DNA of 64,000 nucleotides from Hyphomicrobiales bacterium (GTDB lineage Bacteria > Pseudomonadota > Alphaproteobacteria > Rhizobiales > Rhizobiaceae). How positions within the stretch are numbered: position 1 is the first letter of the stretch; each line of letters begins with the position of its first letter. The DNA lies in NCBI GenBank assembly GCA_900468535.1, contig UBTY01000021.1, positions 1 through 64,000 on the forward strand, in the 5' to 3' direction. This document shows positions 1 to 10,315 of this stretch, piece by piece. Both the position numbers and the translations under genes were made by a program. Below the pieces are notes generated by a model, which did no database searches, was not told the origin of the DNA, and saw nothing but the letters and a program-made list of their open reading frames with translations.

Positions 1-343
1 GCTTCAGATACTCATGCGGATCCTCATCGCTTGGGCAAGGCAGCATGACGAGGTCAAGCTTGTGCCGCGTAAAGACGGACTGAAGCCCGCCCGTGACGCT
101 AAGGAAGAAGTTGTCCCCGTTCTCGACGGTCTCCTGACTCGCTTCGATCATGAGCCCGATAACGTTGGTCGTGCCCTGCCGAAGGCTACGGCCGGACTGA
201 TTGGCCACGTAACCGAGTTCCTCCGCTGCCGCCAACACGCGCTTGCGCGTCTCCTCGTTGACGTCAGGCTTGTCATTCAGCGCCCGCGATACTGTCCCGA
301 TCGAGATATCGAGATGTTTTGCCAGCTGGCGAATTCCCTTCAT
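1..343 (-). CDS. LacI-family transcriptional regulator, N-terminal part (runs off window)
   Basis: This is a DNA-binding repressor of the LacI/GalR family of which only the first 114 residues lie in the window. Translation from the ATG at 343 gives a helix-turn-helix (residues about 1-25, with GTVSRALNDKPDV and then TRKRVLAAAEELGY) followed by the linker and the start of the periplasmic-binding-protein-like effector domain (TTNVIGLMIE onward). The reading frame is open to base 1, so the C-terminal two thirds are missing. It follows rfbC on the same strand with about 214 bases between them, enough for its own promoter. A GAAACGTTTC palindrome lies 54 bases upstream of the start and could be its autoregulatory operator. 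The effector and target genes cannot be judged from here. Confidence 0.9.
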   Translation of the reverse strand, partial: MKGIRQLAKHLDISIGTVSRALNDKPDVNEETRKRVLAAAEELGYVANQSGRSLRQGTTNVIGLMIEASQETVENGDNFFLSVTGGLQSVFTRHKLDLVMLPCPSDEDPHEYLK

Positions 344-396
344 TTGCAGCAAATTCCTCCTCACCCCGAAACGCCTCGGCCCATACTTGCCATACA

Positions 397-406
397 GAAA
401 CGTTTC
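397..406. promoter_or_regulatory. candidate LacI-type operator
   Basis: A perfect 10-base palindrome, GAAACGTTTC, with the central CG typical of LacI-family operators, lies about 54 bases upstream of the ATG of the partial LacI gene. The placement fits autoregulation. A palindrome this short can arise by chance, so the call rests mainly on position and on the central CG. Confidence 0.35.
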
Positions 407-557
407 CGAGAAGCACTTTAGGCGATCATCGACGCGATATGCTGACATGGAGAGTGGCCCGGCGCGCCGAACCTTTCACGACGTCACGAGTGGATTGGTT
501 TGATCTTCCAAGCCGGAGTACTCTTACGCGAATACTTGGGACCGCTCTGAAACGCCG

Positions 558-1103
558 TCACGGAAACAGTTCGGCGTCCTCGAAGGAAGAGGCAATTGCA
601 TCCTTCGACGACAGGATCGGCTCGCCCTCGATCGGCCAGCGAATATTGAGCTGCCGGTCATTCCAGAGAATCGCTCTTTCATTTTCCGGAGAATAGAAGT
701 CCGTCGTCTTGTAGAGGAACTGCGCGCTTTCGGACAGGACCAGAAAACCATGTGCGAAGCCTGGTGGCACCCAGAGCTGGTGCTTGTTCGTCGCTGACAG
801 AACCTCGCCGACCCAGCGCCCGAAAGTGGGAGACGAGCGCCTGATATCGACGCAGACGTCGAACACCTCCCCCTCGACGACACGCACGAGTTTGCCCTGC
901 GGTTGCTTGATCTGATAGTGCAGCCCGCGCAGGACGTTCTTGCCCGATCGCGAATGGTTGTCCTGCACAAAAGTTACCGTCCTGCCGAGTGCCGTATCGA
1001 ATCGTGCCTGATTGAAGCTCTCGAAGAAAAAACCCCGGTCGTCGCCAAAGACCTTTGGCTGAACGAGAAGCACATCCGGAATATCCAGCGGAGTAAAACT
1101 CAT
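558..1103 (-). CDS. rfbC: dTDP-4-dehydrorhamnose 3,5-epimerase RfbC/RmlC
   Basis: This enzyme epimerises C3 and C5 of dTDP-4-keto-6-deoxyglucose, the third step of dTDP-L-rhamnose synthesis in the cytosol. The 181-residue product has the usual RmlC length and cupin fold signature: [12 protein letters not shown] near residue 19, the catalytic-histidine motif LRGLHYQ with His62, [10 protein letters not shown] after it, and the [11 protein letters not shown] segment that carries the second catalytic region. The ATG at 1103 overlaps the stop of rfbA by four bases (ATGA), so it is translationally coupled and last in the rfb operon. No clear Rho-independent terminator is visible after the stop. Confidence 0.96.
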   Translation of the reverse strand: MSFTPLDIPDVLLVQPKVFGDDRGFFFESFNQARFDTALGRTVTFVQDNHSRSGKNVLRGLHYQIKQPQGKLVRVVEGEVFDVCVDIRRSSPTFGRWVGEVLSATNKHQLWVPPGFAHGFLVLSESAQFLYKTTDFYSPENERAILWNDRQLNIRWPIEGEPILSSKDAIASSFEDAELFP

Positions 1104-1984
1104 TGCAGGGCGCCTTCGTCCAGAAGCCGCAACAGGTACTTGCCGTATCCATTCTTCGAAAGCGGCATGGCAAGCCGCTCGAGATCAGCACGACTGACCC
1201 AACCGTTGCGGAACGCGATCTCCTCGGGGCACGATACCTTCAGTCCCTGGCGGCGTTCGAGCGTCGAAATGAACTGGCCGGCATCGAGTAGTGAATCATG
1301 TGTCCCGGTGTCCAGCCACGCGTAGCCCCGGCCCATGATCTCGACCGTCAAGCTTTCATCGTCGAGGTAGCAGCGGTTGAGATCCGTGATCTCGAGCTCG
1401 CCGCGCGGCGAAGGCTTCAGCTGCTTCGCAAATTCCACGGCGCGTTCGTCGTAGAAATAGAGGCCGGTCACGGCATAGTTGGATTTCGCGACTATAGGCT
1501 TTTCCTCGATGGAAAGGACACGGCGGCGGCGGTCGAATTCCACGACGCCGTAACGCTCCGGATCCAGCACATGATAGGCAAACACGGTCGCCCCTTCCCT
1601 GCGCGACATCCCGCTCTCAAGCAAGGCCGGGAGATCGTGGCCGTAGAAGATGTTGTCGCCCAACACCAGCGCCGAAGGCGCTCCCGCCAGGAAATCCTCG
1701 GCGATGATGAAGGCTTGCGCAAGCCCGTCGGGAGACGGCTGCTCGGCGTAGGAGAACGTCACGCCCCACTCCTGCCCGCTCCCCAGCAGCTGCCGAAATC
1801 GCGGGATGTCCTGCGGCGTGGAGATGATCAGAATGTCGCGGATGCCGGCGAGCATCAAGGTCGACAGCGGATAGTAGATCATCGGCTTGTCGAACACCGG
1901 CAACAGCTGCTTGCTGATCGCAAGCGTCGCGGGATGCAAGCGTGTGCCGGACCCTCCGGCCAGAATGATGCCTTTGCGGGTCAT
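1100..1984 (-). CDS. rfbA: glucose-1-phosphate thymidylyltransferase RfbA/RmlA
   Basis: This enzyme makes dTDP-glucose from dTTP and glucose-1-phosphate, the first step of dTDP-L-rhamnose synthesis. The product starts [16 protein letters not shown], with the nucleotide-binding GGSGTRL loop at residues 10-16, and continues with [27 protein letters not shown] and EEKP, all hallmarks of the RmlA nucleotidyltransferase fold. From the ATG at 1984 it is 294 residues, the normal family length. I chose this start over upstream in-frame codons because it overlaps the rfbD stop as ATGA, like the other junctions in the operon, and matches the family N-terminus. It overlaps rfbC in the same way. Confidence 0.96.
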   Translation of the reverse strand: MTRKGIILAGGSGTRLHPATLAISKQLLPVFDKPMIYYPLSTLMLAGIRDILIISTPQDIPRFRQLLGSGQEWGVTFSYAEQPSPDGLAQAFIIAEDFLAGAPSALVLGDNIFYGHDLPALLESGMSRREGATVFAYHVLDPERYGVVEFDRRRRVLSIEEKPIVAKSNYAVTGLYFYDERAVEFAKQLKPSPRGELEITDLNRCYLDDESLTVEIMGRGYAWLDTGTHDSLLDAGQFISTLERRQGLKVSCPEEIAFRNGWVSRADLERLAMPLSKNGYGKYLLRLLDEGALQ

Positions 1985-2880
1985 GGCTTCCATCCCCTTG
2001 TTCGAAGTTGATCCAGCATGCGGTCGACATGCACTGTCCAGTCCGGCAGGCCGAGCCCCAGACGGGACGAGAGTGCATGGCAATCAAGCGATGAGTTCAT
2101 CGGCCGGGCGGCCGGACGCGGAAACTCGGCCGTTGTGATGGGTTCGATATCATCCGGACCGGCCTTCGGCTCGAAGCCGATCTCGATGGCACGGCGCACC
2201 ACATGACATGCGAGGCCATGCCAGCTCGTGCGCCCACTGGCCGTCAAATGGTAGATGCCGTCGGGCAGATCTCCACGACGGTAGGCGGCAACTGCAAGCG
2301 CCGTCACGTCGGCAATCAATTCGGCGGAGGTCGGCGCCCCAAACTGGTCGGCGACGACACGAAGCTGCGGGCGCTCATGAGCCAAGCGCAAAATGGTCTT
2401 GATGAAATTCTCGCCGTCTGCCGAGAACACCCAGCTCGTGCGGAACACGAGATGCTTGCAGCGCGAGCCGGTGATTGCCAGCTCCCCGCCCCGCTTGGAA
2501 TGCCCGTACACGTTTAGCGGATCTGTTTCGTCCGTCTCGACGTACGGCGCAGCCTTCCGGCCGTTGAAGACATAGTCCGTCGAATAGTGAACCAGCAGGG
2601 CGTCGCGATCGAGCGCCTGCCGCGCGAGGATGCCGACGGCATGTTGGTTAACCGCGAAGGCAGCAGCAGAATTTGCCTCCGCCTGGTCGACCTGGGTAAA
2701 GGCGCTGGCGTTTGCAATGATCTTCGCATTACCCGCGTCTCGCAGAACACCCGGTATCCTCTCGAGTTGCTCGAGGTCGAGGCGATCCCGTCCAAAAATT
2801 TCAAGGGAGCCGAAGGGCAACAGGGTGCGCTGAAGTTCGCGGGCAACCTGGCCATTTTTGCCGAGCAGCATCACGGTCAT
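1981..2880 (-). CDS. rfbD: dTDP-4-dehydrorhamnose reductase RfbD/RmlD
   Basis: This enzyme reduces dTDP-4-keto-rhamnose to dTDP-L-rhamnose, the last step of the pathway. The 299-residue protein begins [17 protein letters not shown], a Rossmann nucleotide-binding loop near residues 6-12, then shows [10 protein letters not shown] and [11 protein letters not shown], which supplies the Tyr-x3-Lys catalytic pair of short-chain dehydrogenases. Length is typical. The start codon at 2880 overlaps the stop of rfbB by four bases, and its own stop overlaps the start of rfbA, so rfbB, D, A and C form a tightly coupled unit. Confidence 0.95.
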   Translation of the reverse strand: MTVMLLGKNGQVARELQRTLLPFGSLEIFGRDRLDLEQLERIPGVLRDAGNAKIIANASAFTQVDQAEANSAAAFAVNQHAVGILARQALDRDALLVHYSTDYVFNGRKAAPYVETDETDPLNVYGHSKRGGELAITGSRCKHLVFRTSWVFSADGENFIKTILRLAHERPQLRVVADQFGAPTSAELIADVTALAVAAYRRGDLPDGIYHLTASGRTSWHGLACHVVRRAIEIGFEPKAGPDDIEPITTAEFPRPAARPMNSSLDCHALSSRLGLGLPDWTVHVDRMLDQLRTRGWKP

Positions 2881-3923
2881 GCGTATTGCTTCTCAAGCCA
2901 GTTGCGATAACTGCCGGATGTCACGTTGCGCACCCATTCGGCGTTGTCCAAGTACCAGCCAACGGTCTTGCGAATGCCCGTCTCAAAAGTCTCGCTTGGT
3001 CGCCAGCCGAGCTCGCTTTCGATCCGGCGTGCGTTGATGGCATAGCGGCGATCGTGCCCCGGACGATCCGTAACGAACGTGATCTGCCGTCGATACGACT
3101 GGCCGTCATCTCTCGGTTTCAGCTCGTCGAGAAGATCGCAGATCGATTGCACGACATCGAGATTGGTGCGTTCGTTCCAGCCGCCGACATTGTAGGTTCG
3201 CCCGGGCACACCTGATTGCAATACACGACGCAGCGCGCTGCAATGGTCCTTGACGTAGAGCCAATCCCGGATCTGCTGGCCATCGCCGTAAAGCGGCAGC
3301 GGCCGCCCAAGCAACGCATTGTTGATCACCAGCGGGATCAGCTTTTCCGGAAAGTGGAATGGTCCGTAGTTATTCGAGCAATTGGTGGTGAGAACCGGAA
3401 GCCCATAGGTGTGATGATTCGCCCTTACGAGGTGATCGCTGGCCGCCTTGCTTGCGGAATAGGGGCTGTTCGGTTGGTATTGCGTCTCCTCATGGAACGC
3501 TTCGTCGTCAGCGCCGAGTGCACCAAAGACTTCATCCGTAGAAATGTGCAGGAAGCGAAACGAGTCGTCCTTGGAGCTGCTCCAGTATGCGCGCGCCGCC
3601 TCCAACAGGCGGAATGTGCCGACGATATTTGTGTCGATGAAGTCGGCGGGGCCATGAATGGACCTGTCGACATGGCTTTCAGCCGCGAAATTGAGGATGG
3701 CCCTCGGCCGATAGTCTGCCAGCAGTCGCTCGACAAGCGGACCGTCACCAATGCTGCCGTGGACGAAAACATGCCGCTTGTCGCCTTCAAGACTGCGAAG
3801 ATTGCCGAGGTTTCCGGCGTAGGTCAGCGCGTCCAGATTAAGCACCGGCTCATCGCTCTGCGCCAGCCAGTCGAGGACGAAATTTGAGCCGATGAAACCG
3901 GCGCCACCCGTTACGAACAACAC
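2877..3923 (-). CDS. rfbB: dTDP-glucose 4,6-dehydratase RfbB/RmlB
   Basis: This enzyme converts dTDP-glucose to dTDP-4-keto-6-deoxyglucose, the second step of rhamnose nucleotide synthesis. It is an extended short-chain dehydrogenase: GGAGFIGSN near the N-terminus binds NAD, HISTDEVFG holds the Thr-Asp-Glu catalytic residues, and YSASKAASDH supplies Tyr-x3-Lys. The frame is open further upstream, but the family N-terminus begins at a GTG at 3923 preceded by AAAAGGGG nine or so bases away, giving 348 residues, the usual length. It lies 50 bases after the sugar-1-phosphate transferase gene and probably shares its transcript. Confidence 0.93.
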   Translation of the reverse strand: MLFVTGGAGFIGSNFVLDWLAQSDEPVLNLDALTYAGNLGNLRSLEGDKRHVFVHGSIGDGPLVERLLADYRPRAILNFAAESHVDRSIHGPADFIDTNIVGTFRLLEAARAYWSSSKDDSFRFLHISTDEVFGALGADDEAFHEETQYQPNSPYSASKAASDHLVRANHHTYGLPVLTTNCSNNYGPFHFPEKLIPLVINNALLGRPLPLYGDGQQIRDWLYVKDHCSALRRVLQSGVPGRTYNVGGWNERTNLDVVQSICDLLDELKPRDDGQSYRRQITFVTDRPGHDRRYAINARRIESELGWRPSETFETGIRKTVGWYLDNAEWVRNVTSGSYRNWLEKQYA

Positions 3924-3973
3924 GTCTACGCACCCCTTTTCACAACGCAAACACCAAGGTGAGGGATCACCCG

Positions 3974-5413
3974 CTAATAGACATTCTTGCGGTCCTTGAT
4001 CCCGAGCATCGTCTGCAACACGATCCGCAGATCGAGCCAAAGAGACCAGTTATTGATGTACCAGATGTCATGCCGGACTCGCTCCGCCATGCGGTCGACC
4101 GTTGGGGTCTCACCCCTGTAACCATTGATCTGCGCCCAGCCGGTCAAGCCCGGCTTGACGTGGCGACGCGAGGCGTACTGCGCGATCAGCGTCCCATAGA
4201 AGTCATCATGGGCCAGCGCATGCGGACGAGGACCGACCACCGACATCTCGCCACGCAGAACGTTCCAGAACTGCGGCAGCTCATCGAGGCTCGACGAGCG
4301 AATGAACGCACCTACTCGTGTTACACGCGGATCGTTCCGGGTGGCCTGACGAATATCGCTACCGTCCTCCATCACCGACATGCTGCGGAACTTCAGAATG
4401 CGGAAGGATTTCCCGCTGTAGCCCTTGCGCGACTGCCAGAAGAATATCGGGCCGCGGCTGTCGAGCTTGATGGCAAGCGCGATGACGATGCACATCGGCA
4501 GCGTGACGAGAAGCGCACCGATCGAAAAGGCGATATCGAAGGTCCGCTTGAGGGCTCGCTCGAACAGATCGAGCGGCGGGCGATGCGTCTGGAAGGCGCA
4601 GTTCTCCCCAAGGCCGTGTGCGAAGCCTTGCACGATCTCGCCGACCAAGCCGGTGAACATGACGCTGACGGGAAGGCAGTACTGACGAAGCGTGACAAGG
4701 CATTCGTCGAGGACCTTCAGATTTCCGTAGTCACCCCAGACAATCAGCACCTCGTCGACATCGCCGATGCCGTGCTTTTCGCAGGCCTCTAGCAGCGTCG
4801 AACCGCCAATATTGCCAGCGCCAATATGCATCGTATGCGTGATTGCCAGGCCGTTCAGCGTCGCTCTCTGCGCGATCGGTTCGACCGGCGTCGCATCCGG
4901 ACATATCAACAGGACCCGATGCGTTGGAAAGGCCGCGTGCGCGGCGGCGCGCATCAGATAGGAACGCCATAAAACCCGCAGCGCCAGAAGCCCGCCGAGA
5001 GACAGCACCGTGGTCGAGATGATTGCACCGCGTGAGATCGCGGCTCCCACCTTCATGAAGAAGGCGATGGTCAAGAGAAACACAACGATTGCGGGAAGGA
5101 TTGTGCATATTGCCGTCAACTGATGACGAAACGACACCATCTCGGCAGGCCGATAGGCATGCGTTCCCGCCATTGCCAGCACGAACATCGTCGCAACCAG
5201 AAGGCCAATTCCGATATAGACCGACGGGTCGTCACTGAATCCAAACGTTATTTCCTGATAGGCAATGTGGCCGGCAGCGCTGGCGAAGAGCAGCAACGCA
5301 AAGTCGAAAATCGCCGCAGCGTAGGTCACGGCAACGCTGTTGAAGCCCAGCCACCTCCGGTCGCTCCGGACGGAAAAGCGAGCATTCCAACTCTGTTCGA
5401 CTGGTATGGCCAT
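3974..5413 (-). CDS. undecaprenyl-phosphate sugar-1-phosphate transferase (WcaJ/ExoY family)
   Basis: This inner-membrane enzyme transfers a hexose-1-phosphate from a nucleotide sugar to undecaprenyl phosphate and so starts a lipid-linked polysaccharide repeat unit. The 479-residue protein has the two-part plan of the long subfamily: four to five N-terminal membrane segments in the first 150 residues, a CoA-binding-like middle, then a further hydrophobic segment and the catalytic bacterial sugar transferase domain ([61 protein letters not shown]). The ATG at 5413 has AGGTGA upstream. It heads the operon with rfbBDAC, so rhamnose is probably part of the polymer it starts. Whether glucose or galactose is transferred cannot be read from sequence. 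Confidence 0.93.
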   Translation of the reverse strand: MAIPVEQSWNARFSVRSDRRWLGFNSVAVTYAAAIFDFALLLFASAAGHIAYQEITFGFSDDPSVYIGIGLLVATMFVLAMAGTHAYRPAEMVSFRHQLTAICTILPAIVVFLLTIAFFMKVGAAISRGAIISTTVLSLGGLLALRVLWRSYLMRAAAHAAFPTHRVLLICPDATPVEPIAQRATLNGLAITHTMHIGAGNIGGSTLLEACEKHGIGDVDEVLIVWGDYGNLKVLDECLVTLRQYCLPVSVMFTGLVGEIVQGFAHGLGENCAFQTHRPPLDLFERALKRTFDIAFSIGALLVTLPMCIVIALAIKLDSRGPIFFWQSRKGYSGKSFRILKFRSMSVMEDGSDIRQATRNDPRVTRVGAFIRSSSLDELPQFWNVLRGEMSVVGPRPHALAHDDFYGTLIAQYASRRHVKPGLTGWAQINGYRGETPTVDRMAERVRHDIWYINNWSLWLDLRIVLQTMLGIKDRKNVY

Positions 5414-5647
5414 TAGAGATCACCTCAACCCTACCAGCTTAGTTAACATGAGATAAACACGCGCAACAATTGCCCCGAAATACTCCTTATTCAGTAAAAT
5501 CGAAGTATGGCCAGAACCGCCCTTTAATATTGACAGTAATATCTTGCCACCGATCGAATAGAGTTTGGGAGGGCTCATCAGGCACAAATAGGCGCGGCGG
5601 ATCGCAGATTTGGATCCGTTTTGAGCCTTTCGATCCGAATTATCGGC

Positions 5648-6010
5648 TCAATCGAGCTTGAAGCTCGAAAAGTCGTAATGGTTGCCGCTGCCCGAACGGC
5701 TCACAACATATTTACGCGTTTTCGTTATGATACGCGCGAAATTGCCATCCATGGTGATCGTACGCGCTGTCGATATCTTCGCGTAGTCGTTTCCAGGGAA
5801 GCTGGGCGGGCAGGCCTTGCCGCCGATCGCATAGATCCGGGCGCCGCCCTTGTCGAAGCGGCGTTGAATCGGCTGTCCGCGTGGATCGGCGAGCACCTTG
5901 CATTCAGGCGCATTCGGAACCGGCAGCAACTGGTACCACGGGCTATCCGCATGAGCGGAGAACGCCGGCAGAGAGAGAGACAGGGACAACACAAAAGCTG
6001 ACTTCCACAT
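5648..6010 (-). CDS. small secreted protein of unknown function
   Basis: I do not recognise the family. The 120-residue product has a clear Sec signal peptide (MWKSAFVLSLSLSLPAFSAHA, cleavage likely after residue 21 or 22), leaving a mature protein of about 98 residues with two cysteines, one in PECKVLAD and one in GGKACPPSF, which could form a disulfide in the periplasm. The ATG at 6010 is preceded by a strong AAGGAGG. It stands alone between the rhamnose operon and the alginate-like operon on the same strand, with over 110 bases on one side and 230 on the other, so it may be expressed separately. Confidence 0.75.
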   Translation of the reverse strand: MWKSAFVLSLSLSLPAFSAHADSPWYQLLPVPNAPECKVLADPRGQPIQRRFDKGGARIYAIGGKACPPSFPGNDYAKISTARTITMDGNFARIITKTRKYVVSRSGSGNHYDFSSFKLD

Positions 6011-6126
6011 GACGCAAGACCTCCTTAGCGCTCGATTTCCTGCAAGAAACTTGGTATTTCCACCGCGCGATAGCCTAGATCACATCTATTCTTGGGATAA
6101 AAAGCAAAGCATAGGCATCAGAAATA

Positions 6127-7407
6127 TTACTGCGGACTCATCTTCATTATTGCCGCACGCGCCAATGTATATCCTCCAGAGGCGGACTTCTCCAACCACT
6201 GCCGGCCGACCTCAGCTTCATCCTTTGCACCTGCGTCCAGGATCATCATGCCGAGAAGATATTGCGCTTCAACGTCGTTCTGAGCGGCGGCCTTCTCGCG
6301 AAAGGCTCTAGCCTCAACCGCCGACTGCTGAACGCCGGTGCCATAGTAGTAGGCATTGCCAAGGACCCTTGCGGCCGAAGGCTGTCCCGCATCGGCTGCT
6401 TTCCGCAGAGTGTCGATGATCCGGTCCTTCTCCTGTTGAGCAACGTCCGACCGTCCCAGCGCCTGTGCGAGGTAGTCGGCGGCAGCCGGATCGCCGTCAG
6501 AGACCAGCTCTTCAAAAATCGGAACCGCCTCGCCGGTAGAGCCCGCATTCCATAAGCTCTGAGCAATCGTGAGAAGCGCGACGGGATCAGCTTTGGCGCC
6601 TGCGGCGCGCAAGGTCGCAATCGCCTTGCTCCGGACATCCGCAGGATATCCCGACGCCAAGAGCTGCTTGATCGGTCGACGGGCATCGGCGGGATTGAGC
6701 TTTATCGAGCGCACCAGGAGGTCGGCGCTTGTGGCAAGATCCTCGGGGGATCCACCGCCGGCAACACTCTTTGCAAGCTCGACATAGAGCTTGGCGCGGC
6801 GCGGCACGTCCAGTCGATCGGCCCACTTCATGGCTTCCTGGAAGTCTTTGGGCGTACCTCGGCCTTCCGCAAGGGCGATCGCCGTTGCTTCGATACCCTT
6901 GCTGTTGCCGACGATTGCCGCCCAGCGGTACCATTTGAAGGCCACCTCATCGTTCTGCGGAATGCCGTCGCCGGAATACTGAATCTCGGCATAGGCGGCG
7001 ACACAACTTTTGCAACCGCGCATGCTCTCGGCCGCAAGAAGACTGAGGACCGCGGATGCCTTCGGACCGAACGTGTAGTCGTTCATGAGGATCGCCTTGG
7101 CAAGCAGCCGCGTTGTCTCCTTGGAAGGCGCTCCCGTCAGCAGGAGCGTAAAACCATACTCGAGGTTACGAACGTTGCGGTTCCGCGATGTCAATGCTGC
7201 GGACGCGATCTCGAGCCTCTTCTGTGGCGGCAGTTTGGCAGCAGCTTCGACGCTGGGCCAGCCCTTGGCTGTGCGCATATCCTCCCAGCTTGAGAATGTC
7301 TCGGTGACAGGTCGTGGCGTGGGCTTGGCGGGCTGCGAAGCATTGGCGGCGGCAGCCATCACAAGGAATGCCAGAGCGGTGAAGGTGATGGATCGATGGC
7401 GCGTCAT
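6127..7407 (-). CDS. secreted Sel1-repeat protein, last gene of the alginate-like operon
   Basis: The 426-residue product starts with a signal peptide (ITFTALAFLVMAAAANA, cleaved about residue 24) and carries helical Sel1/TPR-like repeats over most of its length, for instance GDGIPQNDEVAFKWYRWAA and GTGVQQSAVEARAFREKAA. Such repeats build curved scaffolds that bind other proteins. The ATG at 7407 has GGGAGG eight bases upstream, and the gene follows the 958-residue Sel1 gene by 21 bases. In Pseudomonas the alginate complex contains AlgK, a periplasmic TPR/Sel1 lipoprotein that holds the export machinery together. This protein is a candidate functional counterpart by position and fold, but it lacks a lipobox cysteine, so direct orthology is not claimed. 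Confidence 0.85.
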   Translation of the reverse strand: MTRHRSITFTALAFLVMAAAANASQPAKPTPRPVTETFSSWEDMRTAKGWPSVEAAAKLPPQKRLEIASAALTSRNRNVRNLEYGFTLLLTGAPSKETTRLLAKAILMNDYTFGPKASAVLSLLAAESMRGCKSCVAAYAEIQYSGDGIPQNDEVAFKWYRWAAIVGNSKGIEATAIALAEGRGTPKDFQEAMKWADRLDVPRRAKLYVELAKSVAGGGSPEDLATSADLLVRSIKLNPADARRPIKQLLASGYPADVRSKAIATLRAAGAKADPVALLTIAQSLWNAGSTGEAVPIFEELVSDGDPAAADYLAQALGRSDVAQQEKDRIIDTLRKAADAGQPSAARVLGNAYYYGTGVQQSAVEARAFREKAAAQNDVEAQYLLGMMILDAGAKDEAEVGRQWLEKSASGGYTLARAAIMKMSPQ

Positions 7408-7428
7408 TTATTCATCCTCCCACGTCTC

Positions 7429-10305
7429 TCAGTTCGACAGCTTAGCCGACTTCTCCAACCACTCTTGGGCGCGCGCCTCGTCGGGCGGCGTCCCAAAGCC
7501 GATCTGCAGCGCGATGGCGTATTTCTCGAAGGCTTTTCGGAAACCGGCATCGGCAGCCTTTGCAACCCACTCGGTGCTTTTCTCGCTCGACTGTTCGAAG
7601 CCGTGCGTCCCCGTTGCATAGAAATCGGAGGCCATGAGCATGGCCTGGCCGTTTCCGAGCGTCGCGGCTTTCAAAACCCACGTCTTGCCAAGATCCTTGA
7701 ACGCCGGACTGCTATCGGAAAGGCGCAGATAAAGCCTGGCCAGAAGCATGGCGACCTGCGGCGAATTCTCCGCGGTGAGCTTGTTGAGAATGCCTTCGAT
7801 CTCCTGATCCCCAAGCGTTGGATGGTCGAGCGTCGTCTGCTGCGCCAGGATCATCTTGACGAGACTCTCCAAGGCACCGCCATCGCCGAGGCGCGCGGCC
7901 TTGAAGAGCCATCCATAGGCTTCCGCCTTGCTGAGCCCCACATCGGTGCCGGCCATATAGAGGCGCCCAAGCTCCCGCATCGCCTCGCGCTTGCCGCCTT
8001 CGGCAGCCCGCTTCATGTATCCTACGGCTGCCTTCTGTTCATTTGGCCGTTCGTCGCGCAGAAAGGCGGCTATCTGGTACTCTATCGCCGGATCGTCGGT
8101 GTTTTCGGCAATCAGTGCGTCGAATATCGCGAGGTATTTGTCGCGAAACTGCGGAACGTCCTGCAGGGCGAGCGCAAGCTGCACCTTGTCCTTGTCCAGA
8201 CAGGATGGGCGGTCAAGCAGGCCGGAGAGGATCGTCGCCTTGCGGGAGTTATCGGGCTCCACCTGTGCCTGCTTCAATACAACACGCAGATCGTCGGAGC
8301 GAGCCGCGCGACCGAGCCACTGCTGCCAATCCGTGCCGCCACCCTCTGCTGCGGTTACCTTGAGATCGACCAACCGAAGCATAGCGGAGACGCTGCCCTT
8401 CTGCGCTGCCCGCACGAAAAGGCTCTTGGCTCGGATCGGATCCGGATCGAGCGCCGGATCATTGTCGACGTAGAGCCGACCGAGTTCATAAAGCACGTCG
8501 GCATTCTCAGTCGAAAGCGATGCCTCCAGAAGCGCGCGCGCCGCCGGCGCGTCACGCTCGTATGACCCGGTCGGCACGAGAAGCGCTCTTGCTTCGACCA
8601 GTTTTGCGACTGTCGCATCTGCCTCGACTGCCCGCGCACGCCAGGATTGGCTGGCGGCATCGTCGCGGGGCGTCCCGGTTCCGCTGGCATAGGCGAGACT
8701 GAGGCGCATCATGGCTTCAACGTCGCCGTGCTCGGCTGCCTTTTGCAGGTAGGCGACGCCATCGGTCTTGCTCTCGGAGGAGGCTGAAGCAAAGGCCTTG
8801 TCGGCAAGTTCCAGAAGGCTCTCGCTGTCACCCGCCACAGCCGCCTTTTCCAGCCATTCGGCCGCTTTGCCACGGTCCTTTTCCACGCCCTGCCCGCAGG
8901 CATAGAGCGCCGACAGTTCCCGCATCGCGCCGGGGAAGCCGGCGTCCGACGACTGCTTTAGGTAGTCGATCGGTCCACGGTCGAGTTGGACCGCTTCAGG
9001 ACCGGAGCCAAGCTTGTAGAGATCAAACGCCGCCTGGGCCGAGCCCATCTCGAACGCGCGCATCTGCACCTTGACGGCACGCGCGCTGTCGGGCGCGCCG
9101 CCTAGACCTCGGGCATAAACAACACCCAGTCGCTCCAGCACTTCGGCGGAAACATCGGGCATTGAAGCCGCTTTTTCCAAAGCTTGTCGTTCCAGCGCGG
9201 GATCCGGATCTCCACCATAGCTTCCACGATAATAGGCAGCCCGCATCGCGAATGCAGCCACGTTGCCGCGGGAAACTTCTTGCCCGACCAAGGCAAGCCC
9301 TTCCTCACGCGCATGCGCATCTGAGGGAGTGGACAGAAGCATTTCGGCGAGCGCCAGGCTGCTTGCTGAATGGCCGAGACGCGATGCCGTTCGCAGTAGT
9401 TCTGCGGCCTTTTGTCGATCAGCATCGACCCCATCGCCGCCATCTCGCAGACGCTTGGCGAGAAGCGAGATCGCCCGGATGTCGCCGAGCTTTGCAGCTG
9501 CCACCAGCCATTGTACAGACGCCTTCACATCGCCCTCGCCAATATCAGGATCGGCGAGAATTTCGGCAAAGCTGGTCAGCGCGCTGCAGTCACCCTTTCC
9601 AAGATTTTCGGAGAGCTTGCCAATGATGCGCTGCAACAGCATCCACCCGGCGTCTGGCGTGTCAGCCAGATCGGGGCTCGCGGTATAGAGGCGAGCAAGC
9701 TCAAGGGCTGCGCCGATATCACCGGCGTCAGCGGCATTGCGAAGATAGGTCTTGGCAAGAGGAAGGTCTGGAGAAACGAGATCGCCCCTCCTGTAGATCT
9801 TTCCGAGAAATGTTCCAGCTTCGATGACGCCGCGCTCGTAGGCGGTCTTTTCGGCCTGCACGATCTCCTCAGCATGTCCGGCAGCCATGTCGCTGTCGGC
9901 CACAATACGGCCGTAGAGGTAGAGGGCGCGACCGGCACCTGGAAACGATTGCTGACTGAGATAGCGGACGATGCGTTCGGCTGTGGCGGGGCTTCTCGGA
10001 TACCGGCTGTAAGGATTGTAGAGCGCCTGAGCATCCTTCAGCATCGCATCCGGGGAGACCTTGGGCGCACTTTTGCCATCCCAGCCGGACCAGTTGCGAG
10101 GAGGCGCCGGCACAGCAGGAGCCACGCATATCTGCGAATAGTCGAATTCGGGGCTGACAGGAATCGGGATGGCTTGATCCGCAAGCGCGCTTGCCGCGAC
10201 AAAAGTTGAGGTGATCGTCGCCGTCACGACGAAGCAGAGTGGTATTCCGCCACGCCGGAATGCGGCCAATCGCTTCAGTGCTCGTTGCTCGTCGAACCTA
10301 CCCAT
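7429..10305 (-). CDS. giant secreted Sel1-repeat protein (958 residues)
   Basis: This protein has an N-terminal hydrophobic export segment (GGIPLCFVVTATITSTFVAASALA, about residues 20-43) and then, from about residue 110 to the end, a long run of Sel1-type helical repeats (for example GDIRAISLLAKRLRDGGDG and GEREAMRELGRLYMAG-like units). AlgK of Pseudomonas is about half as long. I chose the ATG at 10305 because GAGGCG lies eight bases upstream; an ATG at 10335 is in frame but has no usable spacing to a Shine-Dalgarno and overlaps the preceding gene by 20 bases. The likely role is as a periplasmic scaffold for polymer synthesis or export. No catalytic motif is visible. Confidence 0.85.
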   Translation of the reverse strand: MGRFDEQRALKRLAAFRRGGIPLCFVVTATITSTFVAASALADQAIPIPVSPEFDYSQICVAPAVPAPPRNWSGWDGKSAPKVSPDAMLKDAQALYNPYSRYPRSPATAERIVRYLSQQSFPGAGRALYLYGRIVADSDMAAGHAEEIVQAEKTAYERGVIEAGTFLGKIYRRGDLVSPDLPLAKTYLRNAADAGDIGAALELARLYTASPDLADTPDAGWMLLQRIIGKLSENLGKGDCSALTSFAEILADPDIGEGDVKASVQWLVAAAKLGDIRAISLLAKRLRDGGDGVDADRQKAAELLRTASRLGHSASSLALAEMLLSTPSDAHAREEGLALVGQEVSRGNVAAFAMRAAYYRGSYGGDPDPALERQALEKAASMPDVSAEVLERLGVVYARGLGGAPDSARAVKVQMRAFEMGSAQAAFDLYKLGSGPEAVQLDRGPIDYLKQSSDAGFPGAMRELSALYACGQGVEKDRGKAAEWLEKAAVAGDSESLLELADKAFASASSESKTDGVAYLQKAAEHGDVEAMMRLSLAYASGTGTPRDDAASQSWRARAVEADATVAKLVEARALLVPTGSYERDAPAARALLEASLSTENADVLYELGRLYVDNDPALDPDPIRAKSLFVRAAQKGSVSAMLRLVDLKVTAAEGGGTDWQQWLGRAARSDDLRVVLKQAQVEPDNSRKATILSGLLDRPSCLDKDKVQLALALQDVPQFRDKYLAIFDALIAENTDDPAIEYQIAAFLRDERPNEQKAAVGYMKRAAEGGKREAMRELGRLYMAGTDVGLSKAEAYGWLFKAARLGDGGALESLVKMILAQQTTLDHPTLGDQEIEGILNKLTAENSPQVAMLLARLYLRLSDSSPAFKDLGKTWVLKAATLGNGQAMLMASDFYATGTHGFEQSSEKSTEWVAKAADAGFRKAFEKYAIALQIGFGTPPDEARAQEWLEKSAKLSN

Positions 10306-10315
10306 CTCGAACGCC

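Noticed and set aside
7396..8565. 389-residue plus-strand open frame opposite the Sel1 genes
   Set aside because: It lies antisense to strongly supported coding sequence; composition and lack of motifs mark it as a shadow.
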